Source: Oscillospiraceae bacterium (GTDB taxonomy: Bacteria; Bacillota; Clostridia; Oscillospirales; Oscillospiraceae). Taken from it: 64,000 nucleotides of DNA. The stretch is from contig JAFTVM010000006.1 of NCBI GenBank assembly GCA_017465745.1, positions 1-64,000 of the forward strand, read 5' to 3'. The first letter of the stretch is position 1. Each line of letters begins with the position of its first letter. Both the position numbers and the translations under genes were made by a program. The notes below the pieces were generated by a model. The model did no database searches. It was not told where the DNA came from and was given only the letters and a program-made list of their open reading frames with translations. Below, in pieces: positions 45,797 to 53,652 of this stretch.

Positions 45797-45992
45797 CACA
45801 GTTTGTAGGTCTTCTGACTGACACGTTCAGACGCGTTTGCGTCAGCGTCCGCTCCCCGCCTTCTCAGGTTTCCCCAATGACCCGCTTTCGCGGAAAGGAA
45901 GCAGGCTTCGTGCATACAGCACCGCGGGTCCAACCCGCCGTGTTCCGGTTTCTCACCGGATTCCCTTGTTCAGCAGAACAAGAATACGTGTC
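45797..45992 (-). ncRNA. Cobalamin riboswitch A (before the dockerin/cohesin run)
   Basis: On the minus strand the sequence has the core GGGAATCCGGTGAGAAACCGG, the CCCGCGGTGCTGTATG element, the GGGGAAACCTGAGAAGGCGG segment and a B12 box GTCAGTCAGAAGACCTAC near 45800-45820. This is the layout of a cobalamin riboswitch. It ends about 140 bases before the dockerin gene; the stretch between holds hairpins (for example CGCC/GGCG near 45710) and ends in CTTTTTT, so termination control is possible. Confidence 0.88.
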
Positions 45993-46082
45993 TCATGGAA
46001 TTCCAATCGGTCGCGTATTTGCCACAATCTAAGCCGGTTATCTATATGGGGCCGCCGATGAACGGCGGTTGGTTTCGCTTGG

Positions 46083-46158
46083 CTCAATGCCGTCCTCCGG
46101 GCACAGAGGGCGGCATTGAGAAGGGTAAAAGCTGTCCAAGGGCAATCAAACAGCTTTT
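46083..46158 (-). terminator. Hairpins after the HNHR gene
   Basis: Two stems: CTCAATGCCG.CCTC paired with GAGG.CGGCATTGAG (46083-46120) and AAAGCTGT/ACAGCTTT (46128-46157), the latter followed by TTTTACCC on the minus strand. They probably end the HNHR transcript before riboswitch A. Confidence 0.6.
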
Positions 46159-46236
46159 TGCAGAAACGACCGTTCCCACAATCGTTTCCAATATGACTGA
46201 TCCGCGCAGGGGGATACGCGGAGCGGCATCGTGAAT

Positions 46237-46668
46237 TTACTGGATTTGGCTTTTCTTCTCTTTCTCCCGTTTCTGTTTCTTTTCCTCCTGCTCTCTGAGC
46301 CGCTGTTGGGCCTTCTGCTTCTTGATCGCCTTCTTCTGACGGTAGACCATCTTCTGATGTTCCACTTCATGGATGTATCTGGCAAAAACGGAGGTTTTGT
46401 TTGCAGTTGCAGGCTGACGCAGATCGGCCATCCGCAGCACCTGATCCCAGGAGTCAAAACGCGACAGAATCATCTCTCCGCCAACGATCTCTCTGGGCCA
46501 GGGAGAATGTCCCAGCTTCCCGGCGCAATCTCTCACATAAGCGAGGAGCTGATCCTCTGTATCATTTTCATGCTCCTGTGCAAACTGCTGCTCCTGTGCC
46601 TGCAGCGACTCCATAACCATACGGCGTATGACCGCTTCGTAAATCTCATGTCTTTTCGGATAAGGCAT
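46237..46668 (-). CDS. HNHR-repeat (homing-endonuclease-associated) DNA-binding-like protein
   Basis: 143 residues. The central stretch AYVRDCAGKLGHSPWPREIVGGEMILSRFDSWDQVLRMADLRQP matches the homing endonuclease-associated repeat pattern, a small helical DNA-binding module. The N-terminus is acidic and Gln-rich, and the C-terminus a long basic helix (YRQKKAIKKQKAQQRLREQEEKKQKREKEKK). There is no HNH nuclease motif, so a regulator role is more likely than a mobile endonuclease. It lies directly behind two tandem cobalamin riboswitches with terminators. The start follows AAGGAAGAG. Confidence 0.75.
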   Translation of the reverse strand: MPYPKRHEIYEAVIRRMVMESLQAQEQQFAQEHENDTEDQLLAYVRDCAGKLGHSPWPREIVGGEMILSRFDSWDQVLRMADLRQPATANKTSVFARYIHEVEHQKMVYRQKKAIKKQKAQQRLREQEEKKQKREKEKKSQIQ

Positions 46669-46692
46669 TGTCCCATCTCTTCCTTAGATACA

Positions 46693-46728
46693 AAATATAA
46701 AAAGCGCCGGTATGCAAACCGACGCTTT
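46693..46728 (-). terminator. Terminator of riboswitch B
   Basis: AAAGCGTCGGT pairs with ACCGGCGCTTT on the minus strand, followed by TTATATTTTG, just before the HNHR gene. It is a plausible expression platform. Confidence 0.8.
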
Positions 46729-46804
46729 CCTGAAAATAGGCGCACTACCCCTCCAGGAGCAATGCGTGTACACCTTGAGAAACGCGTCGCAGCATACAAT
46801 GATT

Positions 46805-46992
46805 CCATTGATCCATGTAAGTCTCCTGGCTTGTGCTTCGCGTCAATACGCACGGCCCCATTCCTACCTTCTCAGATCTCTCCAATGGCGGACTTTCGTC
46901 CAGCGGTCTCCCGCTTCGGATGGTGCCTGGCACTCACAGTACCGGTCGTGTGGGTTCTTACCCCGTTCATCTAAAGGCAAATACCTGGATAT
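46805..46992 (-). ncRNA. Cobalamin riboswitch B (before the HNHR gene)
   Basis: The minus strand shows GGGGTAAGAACCC, the ACTGTGAGTGCC element, GGAGAGATCTGAGAAGGTAGG and the B12 box AAGCCAGGAGACTTACATGG (46815-46833 region). A terminator lies between it and the HNHR start codon. Confidence 0.85.
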
Positions 46993-47043
46993 TTCTATCT
47001 GTGCGGTAAATGCCAGCATGGAACAAAATATGTAGTTGTAAAA

Positions 47044-47077
47044 ACAAAAAAAGCCGCAATGGCAAATGCCAATGCGA
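47044..47077 (-). terminator. Terminator of riboswitch C
   Basis: GTCGCATTGGC pairs with GCCATTGCGGC (one mismatch, one G-U) with loop ATTT, followed by seven T. It ends leader C about 50 bases before riboswitch B begins. Confidence 0.85.
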
Positions 47078-47140
47078 CCGTAATTCTCGCCCCAGTTCTT
47101 GTCCCTCGTCAGGGTATATCAATCCCCTGACGCCCTTCAA

Positions 47141-47332
47141 GCTCGATCATGGCCGACATTCTGGCTCATGCATTGGGGAGAAAAACCTCCTGCGTTTGTA
47201 TTCCGCCTTCCCAGTTTCCCAGTGACCGGATCACTCCATGAATACAAACTCCTGCATATACAGCAACGGGCAAAGCTCCGGACTCTCACCGGATTTCCTA
47301 ATCTCCGCACCTGTCAAAAACGACAGTCTTGA
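47141..47332 (-). ncRNA. Cobalamin riboswitch C (first of the tandem pair)
   Basis: The minus strand holds GGAAATCCGGTGAGAGTCCGG, GCCCGTTGCTGTATATG, GGTCACTGGGAAACTGGGAAGGCGG and the B12 box GAGCCAGAATGTCGGCC. No gene lies between it and riboswitch B, so both leaders appear to act in series on the same transcript. Confidence 0.88.
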
Positions 47333-47451
47333 TGGGAGACGCCATGCAGCTTATTCATTTATGAAAACATTATATCATTCCAACACCAAATGTCAATAGA
47401 TACGCATTGTCTAATGATATATTTTTATCGATTAAAACCGGGACTTAACAG

Positions 47452-47480
47452 TTGAAAATGTTTTCCGGTGGTGATAAAAT
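47452..47480 (+). promoter_or_regulatory. Promoter of riboswitch D
   Basis: -35 TTGAAA (47452-47457) and -10 TAAAAT (47475-47480) with a 17-base spacer put the transcript start near 47487, right at the first paired element of the riboswitch. Confidence 0.6.
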
Positions 47481-47484
47481 AACA

Positions 47485-47632
47485 TGGCTACCGTGGGAAA
47501 CAGGTGCAACTCCTGTACGGGTCCGCCGCCGTGAAGTACATCCGAAAAGCTGTACCAGTCGGTTTCACGAATAGCCAAATACTCGTTATAAGCTGCGAGC
47601 ACCAGCGAAGGAGAAAATGCTTATAAGGAGAA
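47485..47632 (+). ncRNA. Compact cobalamin riboswitch D with ribosome-site control
   Basis: GGCTACCGTGGGAAACAGGTG, then CAACTCCTGTACGG, CCGCCGCCGTGAAG, and later AATAGCC, which can pair with the first GGCTA. The core matches cobalamin riboswitches, but the aptamer is short (about 95 bases) with a weak B12 box, as in class II forms. Downstream TTATAAGC (47586-47593) pairs with GCTTATAA (47619-47626), which abuts the AAGGAG ribosome site, suggesting translational control. Confidence 0.75.
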
Positions 47633-47638
47633 CCTGAA

Positions 47639-48388
47639 ATGAAGAAACTGCTTTCCCTGCTGCTGGCTGTGGTCATGGTATTTGGTCTGATGGCCTGCAG
47701 CAACACCGACACCTCCGATCCCACTGAGGGCAATACCGAAGCCGATCCCACCGAGGCCACTGCGTCCAACGGTGCCGAGACCGCAGGTATTGCATTCAAC
47801 GTTGTCGTGACCGATCTGGACGGCACCGAGACCACCTTCGAGTACACCTCCGATGCCGAGTCTGTCGGCGCAGCCCTGGTCGCTGAAGGTCTGATTGAGG
47901 GTCATGACACCGAGTACGGTCTGTATGTGGACGCTGTCAACGGCATCACCGCCGACTGGGCCACCGAAAACGCCTACTGGGCATTCTACATTGACGGCGA
48001 GTACGCCATGACCGGTGTGGATGCCACCGCGATCACCGAGGGCGCTACTTACTCTTTCGTCAAGACCATCTCCTACACTGTTCTGGGTGAGGGTTCTACC
48101 ACCTTCTATGTCACTGTTGCCGATGTGGATGGCACCGTGACCAAGTTCCAGGTCAATACCGACGCTGCTACTGTTGGCGAGGCTCTGGTCGCCGTCGAGC
48201 TGATCGAGGGCCACGACACCGAGTATGGCCTGTATGTGGATGCTGTCAACGGCATCACCGCTGACTGGGATACAGAGAATGCTTACTGGGCATTCTACAT
48301 TAACGGCGAATACGCTGTGACCGGTGTGGATGCCACGGAGATCGTTGCCGGCACTACCTACGAACTGGTCAAGACTGTATCCGCGTAA
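47639..48388 (+). CDS. Lipoprotein with two transcobalamin-like (DUF4430) domains
   Basis: 249 residues. Lipoprotein signal ending FGLMAC, a short Thr/Glu/Pro linker, then two tandem DUF4430 domains of about 90 residues (50-145 and 150-247) that are near copies: both contain LIEGHDTEYGLYVDAVNGI followed by TADW, YWAFYI(D/N)GEYA and TGVDAT. The Trp/Tyr-rich YWAFYI loop corresponds to the SGWMFSVNG loop of the 21.3 kb lipoprotein. Expression sits behind cobalamin riboswitch D and a terminator follows at 48459. It is probably a surface corrinoid-binding lipoprotein; binding is inference. Confidence 0.88.
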   Translation: MKKLLSLLLAVVMVFGLMACSNTDTSDPTEGNTEADPTEATASNGAETAGIAFNVVVTDLDGTETTFEYTSDAESVGAALVAEGLIEGHDTEYGLYVDAVNGITADWATENAYWAFYIDGEYAMTGVDATAITEGATYSFVKTISYTVLGEGSTTFYVTVADVDGTVTKFQVNTDAATVGEALVAVELIEGHDTEYGLYVDAVNGITADWDTENAYWAFYINGEYAVTGVDATEIVAGTTYELVKTVSA

Positions 48389-48458
48389 TCATCTGAGCCC
48401 ATTCTGACTGAAGCGGATTGACACGAATCCGGCAACTGCTCTGAACAAGATAATCACA

Positions 48459-48492
48459 GCCCGCTGGTTTACCAAGTACCGGCGGGCTTTTT
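48459..48492 (+). terminator. Terminator of the double-DUF4430 lipoprotein gene
   Basis: GCCCGCTGGTTTAC pairs with GTACCGGCGGGC, followed by five T. Confidence 0.85.
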
Positions 48493-48534
48493 AAGCGATA
48501 ATTTACCTCCACGAGCCAATCATCAATTTATATT

Positions 48535-48578
48535 AGCAAATAAACAGGCACTACCCTTCATTCCGGAGTAGTGCCTGT
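48535..48578 (-). terminator. Terminator of the apbE gene
   Basis: ACAGGCACTAC pairs with GTAGTGCCTGT; the minus strand continues TTATTTGC. Confidence 0.8.
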
Positions 48579-48595
48579 CAGTCGTTATGGGATCA

Positions 48596-49606
48596 TCAGC
48601 GCGTGATCACTGCCAGAACTGCATCTTCACAGTTCTCTGACAATGTAAACTTCCCCTGAAGCCCCTCGGTGATATAGATGGTTCCGTCATCGGTCACCAA
48701 AATCGCCTCAAATTCCTCTGCTGCATTTCGCCAGTATTGCGCAGCTTTCTCCAGACCCATGACAAACAGCGCCGTGGACAGTCCATCACATATCAACCCG
48801 CTGTCCCCTACTATGGTCACGGAAATCAGACCGCTGTCCACCGGAGCGCCGGTGGCAGGATCGATGATATGCCAGTAAGTCTGCCCGTCGTCGCCGGTGA
48901 AGTACCGCTCATATCCCCCGGAGGTGATGGCCGCTTCGTCGGAAATGGACAGCACCCCCAGATAGCCATCTTCCGTGGGATGCTGCACTGCCACACGCCA
49001 GGGCATGCCGTCCGGCTTATTGCCCACGGCCTGGACATTGCCGCCCAGATTCAGCAGCGCGGAGGTGACGCCGTTTTCCTTCAGCAGGGTGCTGATGATA
49101 TCCCCGGTGTAGCCCTTGGCCACACTGCCAAGATCGATCTGCATCCCCTCCGGCACCGAAACAACGCCTTCTTCCAGCACGATGGCGCTGTAATTCACCC
49201 GGCCCAACAGCGTTTCCAATTCCGCTTTCTCCGGGATCCGGTATTCTCCCGTGGTGAATCCCCAGGCGGAGACCACCGGGTAGATGCTGATATCCAGGGT
49301 ACCGCCGGTGCTGGCGCAGAGCGCCAGCGCTCTGGTCAGAAGGTCGGCCGTATCGCCGGACAGCGGGGCTGTGCCGGCAGAATTAACGGTGTGGATCTCG
49401 CTGCCATCCATCGTCACGGACAGCTTGCTTTCCAGTTCCCGGATCCTGCTGACTGCTTCAGAAAGTAATTTTTCATTGTCCGCATAAACCGTCAGCTCCA
49501 TCACGGTGTCCATGGCAAAAATGGTCCGGGTCTGCGCTTCCACCGGGGCGGAGCAGCCCCAGAGCACCAGACAAAGCGCCAGGAAAAGGATCATCCATTT
49601 TTTCAT
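48596..49606 (-). CDS. apbE: FAD:protein FMN transferase (ApbE), lipoprotein
   Basis: 336 residues. Lipoprotein signal ending LVLWGC, then the ApbE core: FAMDTVMELTVYAD, the GMQIDLGSVAKGYTGD segment, LLNLGGNVQAVG and HIIDPATGAPV. ApbE moves FMN from FAD to a Thr in an SGAT-type motif of FMN-binding domains outside the membrane. The immediately upstream gene encodes such a domain with SGATYSS, making it the likely target. Only five bases separate the two genes. Confidence 0.95.
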   Translation of the reverse strand: MKKWMILFLALCLVLWGCSAPVEAQTRTIFAMDTVMELTVYADNEKLLSEAVSRIRELESKLSVTMDGSEIHTVNSAGTAPLSGDTADLLTRALALCASTGGTLDISIYPVVSAWGFTTGEYRIPEKAELETLLGRVNYSAIVLEEGVVSVPEGMQIDLGSVAKGYTGDIISTLLKENGVTSALLNLGGNVQAVGNKPDGMPWRVAVQHPTEDGYLGVLSISDEAAITSGGYERYFTGDDGQTYWHIIDPATGAPVDSGLISVTIVGDSGLICDGLSTALFVMGLEKAAQYWRNAAEEFEAILVTDDGTIYITEGLQGKFTLSENCEDAVLAVITR

Positions 49607-49611
49607 ATCGT

Positions 49612-50730
49612 TTATCCCATAGCAGTGTGCAGTGCGTTTTCGATGGCGGTCAGGATGGCCTGGGAGCTGTAGGTGGCGCCGGAAATTGCATCCAGATCCG
49701 TGCGCTGGGTGCTGATGACCTGGGGGATCAGGGTTTTGGCATCTTCCACATAGGCGCCGTCATCCCCGGAGGATACCACGATAACGGAGCTGATCACGCC
49801 GTCCTTCACCGTGACAGCCACCTGGGTTGCGCCCACATAGCCCTCGCCGGTGCCAAAATAGGTGCCGTCGATGTAAGTCACAGAGGCCTCGGTGGGTGCC
49901 GTGGCTTCAGAAGGTGCTTCGGTTTCGGTGGGCTCACTGGCTTCGGTAGGCTCCGGCTCTGCGGGCAGAACGCCGGGAGCGCAGATCAGGCAGACCACCA
50001 CCACAGCCACAATGGCCAGAACCACGGTTACCTTTCTGGCGGCATCAGGATACTTCCTGGACATGGCTTTTCGGATACGCAGGATGCCATAGGTCAGGAA
50101 TACCCCACTGTAAACAAGCACGTTCCACAGATATTCCGTCTTACCGGCGGCAAGAAAAGACGTCGCCAACAGCATGACATGGATGTAGATCAAAGCATAG
50201 AAGGCATACGCCAGGCGCTGGAGCTTTTTCCATGCCCTGGCCTTCATCTTTCTGCGGACCACCGGAAAAGAAGTGACCATCAGAGGCAGCATGATGACAA
50301 TCAGCGCCACAGAACAGATGGCGGCCCACAGCAGATTCCCCTCCAGCCGGTCGGGACGGCTGATGAGCATAACGAAATAGGTCCTGCCGTAGGCGATGTT
50401 ATGGCCCAGCGTGAGAATGCAGGCCAGAATGGACAGCTCCGCCCGGATGGGCATCAGGGTTTTGACAGCCTTCCCGCCTCTTGGCAGCACCGCCATCATC
50501 ATCACGATGGCAAACATTGCCGTGGCCAGGGCGCAGTTGGAAAGGATGGGCCAGATCCAGCTCCGGACAAAGCCGGGCAGATCATGGACCATTCCGCCCC
50601 AGGTGACGCCGACCAGAACGGCACTGAGGAGGGCTGCCAGAATATACAGCAGATTTGGGTGCTTTTTGATGAATTTTGCGCCATACCAGGCAAAGGCCAA
50701 AGCAAGGCACAGGCTGATGAGAAAAATCAT
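49612..50730 (-). CDS. Ferric-reductase-like membrane protein with FMN-binding domain
   Basis: 372 residues. N-terminal membrane part of about seven helices like ferric-reductase/MsrQ heme proteins, with candidate heme His in TLGHNIAYGR and IYIHVMLL; a Glu/Pro/Thr linker; and a C-terminal FMN_bind domain (about 290-372) with LDAISGATYSSQAI, where T353 is the predicted flavin attachment site. It would pass electrons through the membrane to an extracellular FMN, possibly for metal reduction. Start 50730 follows AAGGAG; upstream in-frame ATGs lack a site. Confidence 0.88.
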   Translation of the reverse strand: MIFLISLCLALAFAWYGAKFIKKHPNLLYILAALLSAVLVGVTWGGMVHDLPGFVRSWIWPILSNCALATAMFAIVMMMAVLPRGGKAVKTLMPIRAELSILACILTLGHNIAYGRTYFVMLISRPDRLEGNLLWAAICSVALIVIMLPLMVTSFPVVRRKMKARAWKKLQRLAYAFYALIYIHVMLLATSFLAAGKTEYLWNVLVYSGVFLTYGILRIRKAMSRKYPDAARKVTVVLAIVAVVVVCLICAPGVLPAEPEPTEASEPTETEAPSEATAPTEASVTYIDGTYFGTGEGYVGATQVAVTVKDGVISSVIVVSSGDDGAYVEDAKTLIPQVISTQRTDLDAISGATYSSQAILTAIENALHTAMG

Positions 50731-50806
50731 ATCGGTCTCCTTACGAAAATGGCAGACTGCACAGTTGCCCATGCAGTCTGCCGGTTTGGGGATCTGCGCT
50801 TTCGCG

Positions 50807-52369
50807 TTAGCCGGCGACCTCCGTGGTCAGGACCACGTTGGGATAGCCTGCTGCGGTGATGATCAGCATGTAGCTCTCGGTGCTGCCGTTGGGGAACACG
50901 ACGGTGGTGGCGCCGCGCTTCCCTGCGATCTCAGCGGCGAAATTGATGGCGCCATCCTCACCGAAAACGGTGGTGCCCAGATCGCTGCCGGACAGGGTGG
51001 TCTCACCCACGGCGATGCCGGTGATGTTGGACAGGTAGTTCTGAAGATCGCCGTTGACCTCCAGGACATTACCCTCCAGGGTGATGTCCTCTGCGGTCAG
51101 ATCGCTCATGGCGATGACTTCCAGGGTGTTCTCACGGTAGCCATCGATGCTGACGGTGACGGTGTGGGCACCAATGGTCTGCTCCGCCAGAACGGCAGTG
51201 CCGCCCTCCATGTTCTCCACCACGGTGCCGTCCACAGCAACGGTGGTGTTGGCCCAGTCGGCCTCGGCAACGCCGGAGATGGTCAGGGTTGCGTTGTCCT
51301 CGCCCAGGGAAGCGGTGATGTCGGACTCATAAGCGGGCAGCGCCAGAACGGTGACGGTGTAGTTGTCATAACCGGCTGCCATAATGGTGATCTGCCAGTA
51401 GCCGAACTGCTCGGCAGCGCCGTGACGGTAAGAGGTGTTGATGCCGAACTGGAGCAGCTTGCCTCCCGACTTCCACCAGGTGTCGGCAGCGTACTTGGTG
51501 CCATAGGTGGCGACAGGCTCAGCGGAGGTATCCTCAGCAGGATTCACGTCGCCGTAGTAAGCATAGGTGGCGCCCAACAGGTTCATGCCCCAATCCTCAG
51601 GGCAGTCGCTGAGCTGCACGAAGATGTAGTCGCCGTACTTGTCGTTATAGGAAACGGAAACCTCGCCGTTGTACTCCACGGCGGTTCCATTGGCAGCAGC
51701 GGCAGCGGAAGCGGTGACCTGGCCATCAACAACGGTGACGGTCTTCAGCAGGCTGGTCTCTTCGGTGACGGAGGCGTCCTTGGTGAAATTGATGGCTTCG
51801 GCAGCGGCTCCTGCCTGGTCAGCGGGGACCTTCACTGGCCATGCCTTATAGCCGACGATCTCAACGCCGGTGACAGTGTAGGCTGTGGCTTCTCCTTCGG
51901 GCTGGGACAGGCAGTAGGTGCCGTCGGCCAGACCATAGAAAACGCTTTCCACGCCGTACATATCTTCCACATCGGCAGCGTCGGTCATGTCCTCCAGATG
52001 GACGGAAACCTCGTTGCCTGCCTCGTCAACGGCATGCAGCAGACTGGAGTAGTGAGCGGAGCCGCGGTAAACACCGTGCTTGTGGGTGGCGCGGGTGACG
52101 GCGTCGAAGCCGCCCAGGTCGGTGACACCCTCGGTGTCGGTGTTCTCGTTGACCACGTCAAAGGCCACGGAGGCGTCGTAGGTGATGTCCTCGTTGGCCC
52201 AGAACTGTGCCCAGGTCAGACGGGCGGTGCCGTAGACATAGGATACTTCTTCCTGAGATCCGGTGGGGGTGGTTTCCATGGGATCCGTGGGGGTGGTATC
52301 ACTGTTGCAGCCGGCCATCATGGAAACGACCAGCAGCGCTGACAGTACCAGAGCGATGTACTTTTTCAT
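50807..52369 (-). CDS. Tp47-like lipoprotein
   Basis: 520 residues. Lipoprotein signal ending MMAGC, then YVYGTARLTWAQFWANEDI, a pattern I associate with the Treponema Tp47-type lipoprotein family found in many gut Firmicutes. Several beta-sandwich modules follow, including a tail with DITLEGNVLEVNGDLQNY and TVVFPNGSTESYMLIIT. The function is not established; the name reflects family resemblance, not penicillin binding. It precedes the flavin/heme reductase and ApbE genes and has an inverted repeat of the GTTAGC family just upstream, so it may belong to an iron- or heme-related group. Confidence 0.6.
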   Translation of the reverse strand: MKKYIALVLSALLVVSMMAGCNSDTTPTDPMETTPTGSQEEVSYVYGTARLTWAQFWANEDITYDASVAFDVVNENTDTEGVTDLGGFDAVTRATHKHGVYRGSAHYSSLLHAVDEAGNEVSVHLEDMTDAADVEDMYGVESVFYGLADGTYCLSQPEGEATAYTVTGVEIVGYKAWPVKVPADQAGAAAEAINFTKDASVTEETSLLKTVTVVDGQVTASAAAAANGTAVEYNGEVSVSYNDKYGDYIFVQLSDCPEDWGMNLLGATYAYYGDVNPAEDTSAEPVATYGTKYAADTWWKSGGKLLQFGINTSYRHGAAEQFGYWQITIMAAGYDNYTVTVLALPAYESDITASLGEDNATLTISGVAEADWANTTVAVDGTVVENMEGGTAVLAEQTIGAHTVTVSIDGYRENTLEVIAMSDLTAEDITLEGNVLEVNGDLQNYLSNITGIAVGETTLSGSDLGTTVFGEDGAINFAAEIAGKRGATTVVFPNGSTESYMLIITAAGYPNVVLTTEVAG

Positions 52370-52386
52370 TTTTTCATACCTTTCCC

Positions 52387-52402
52387 GTTAGCATACGCTA
52401 AC
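52387..52402. promoter_or_regulatory. Inverted-repeat operator 1 (GTTAGC family)
   Basis: GTTAGCATACGCTAAC, a perfect 6+6 inverted repeat 18 bases before the Tp47-like gene. Two similar sites occur at 53637 and 53960. Confidence 0.7.
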
Positions 52403-52574
52403 TGTTTTCTTATTTTTTATCCTTCCGCGTCGGAGCCACTGCGCAGTACAGCCCCGGCATCTGAAGGATCAAAAGACACGACTAATTTCTTGGTGCCTGC
52501 TTATTTTATCAAAGGCTCCCCCGTCGTCTCCACTCCAAATGGTCAAAAATGGCTCCAAACAGCTACAACGTCCA

Positions 52575-53495
52575 TCATTTTCCGGTACCCTTTCGATACT
52601 GTGACGGTGTCACCCCCATGACGCTGCGGAAGGCATTGGCAAATTTGCTTCCGTTGTCATATCCGAACTGTCCTGCAATATCCAGCACCGTGCGGTCCGT
52701 GCTGCCTAGCAACTTCGCCGCTTCCTGCATTCGCTGCCCCCGCAGGTAGGCATAGACGGATATGCCATAGACGCCGGAAAAGCTGGTCTTGATATAGGTC
52801 TCCGAAACGCCAAATTGCTCCGCAAGCTCTGATACGGTGATCCGCTGCTCGATATGCTCCGTCAGGTAACTGCAAATATTTCTGGCCAATACCACCTGAT
52901 ACCCGGACAGTTTCTTCTGTCCTCCGGCTGGATCCGTCCGCTCCATGCCTGCCAGGAACAGGAAAAGCTCCAGTACCTTCACCTTAAAATATCCCCGTCG
53001 AACCGCAGCGGGCAGTCCATAAAGCTCGGAGAAAATATGCTCAACCGCAGGCAACTGCCGCAGTGCATAGTGGCTGCATCCAGACGGCAAATATTTGGCA
53101 GCGATCGCCGCAGGCTGAACATCCACATCCTCCAAAAAGCAGGACATACATCGGGGGCTTTGATCCAGATCGATCAGAATCGTAATACCGTGGTAATGAC
53201 CGGTTGGAATGGACACTTCCCGGTCAATGCTTCCAACGCGATGGATGGAAATATCCCCCGGCGCCAGATAAAAGCTTTCCCCATCCACGCAGCATTCCAT
53301 CCGCCCATCCCGGCAGTGATCGATCTCCAGCATGTTCCAATGATCGCCGGTGAGATCCGTCATACACTTTTCCGCGTGGATATCATTGTAGATCAGATCA
53401 ATACCGGGGAACACGCAATAGCAGGTTCTCCTGATCTCAGCGTCGGTTTTTTTTACACAGCAAACCGTTCCGCCATCCTCACGATACTGTTTCAT
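52575..53495 (-). CDS. AraC family transcriptional regulator
   Basis: 306 residues. An N-terminal sensing domain (ECCVDGESFYLAPGDISIHRVG, cupin-like) and a C-terminal double helix-turn-helix (ITVSELAEQFGVSETYIKTSFSGVYG, TVLDIAGQFGYDNGSKFANAFRSVMGVTPSQYRK). The start has no good ribosome site of its own but its ATG overlaps the stop of an upstream gene remnant (ATGA), so it was once translated by coupling. Regulators of this type often control siderophore or metal-chelate uptake genes, which fits the remains upstream. The stretch 52403-52574 holds no gene. Confidence 0.9.
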   Translation of the reverse strand: MKQYREDGGTVCCVKKTDAEIRRTCYCVFPGIDLIYNDIHAEKCMTDLTGDHWNMLEIDHCRDGRMECCVDGESFYLAPGDISIHRVGSIDREVSIPTGHYHGITILIDLDQSPRCMSCFLEDVDVQPAAIAAKYLPSGCSHYALRQLPAVEHIFSELYGLPAAVRRGYFKVKVLELFLFLAGMERTDPAGGQKKLSGYQVVLARNICSYLTEHIEQRITVSELAEQFGVSETYIKTSFSGVYGISVYAYLRGQRMQEAAKLLGSTDRTVLDIAGQFGYDNGSKFANAFRSVMGVTPSQYRKGTGK

Positions 53496-53618
53496 CCGGG
53501 CAGTTTACTCCATCTCGGCAAGTGGTGCAGCACACGGACGATATCGCAGCGATCCAGCAGCCAGTTCCTCGTCATGGGTAATGAGATCAGATACCCTCAG
53601 TTTGTTTTTGGTTTTCAT
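53492..53618 (-). pseudogene. Deletion joint: ECF S-component start fused to an ABC ATPase end
   Basis: From a perfect GGAGGAAATT site the frame begins MKTKNKLRVSDLIT, the typical start of MptD-type ECF S components, but then changes to HDEELAAGS and stops after 37 codons. In the next frame the DNA reads LLDRCDIVRVLHHLPRWSKLPG and ends with a TGA overlapping the AraC start, which looks like the end of an ATPase. A deletion seems to have removed the rest of both genes. Confidence 0.5.
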
Positions 53619-53636
53619 AATTTCCTCCATTTATCC

Positions 53637-53652
53637 GTTAGCGATCGCTAAC
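53637..53652. promoter_or_regulatory. Inverted-repeat operator 2 (GTTAGC family)
   Basis: GTTAGCGATCGCTAAC, a perfect 16-bp palindrome 18 bases before the start codon of the S-component remnant. Confidence 0.7.

Noticed and set aside
46237..46668. A homing endonuclease or mobile intron
   Set aside because: Only the associated repeat is present; no HNH, LAGLIDADG or GIY-YIG catalytic motif and no intron or intein features nearby.
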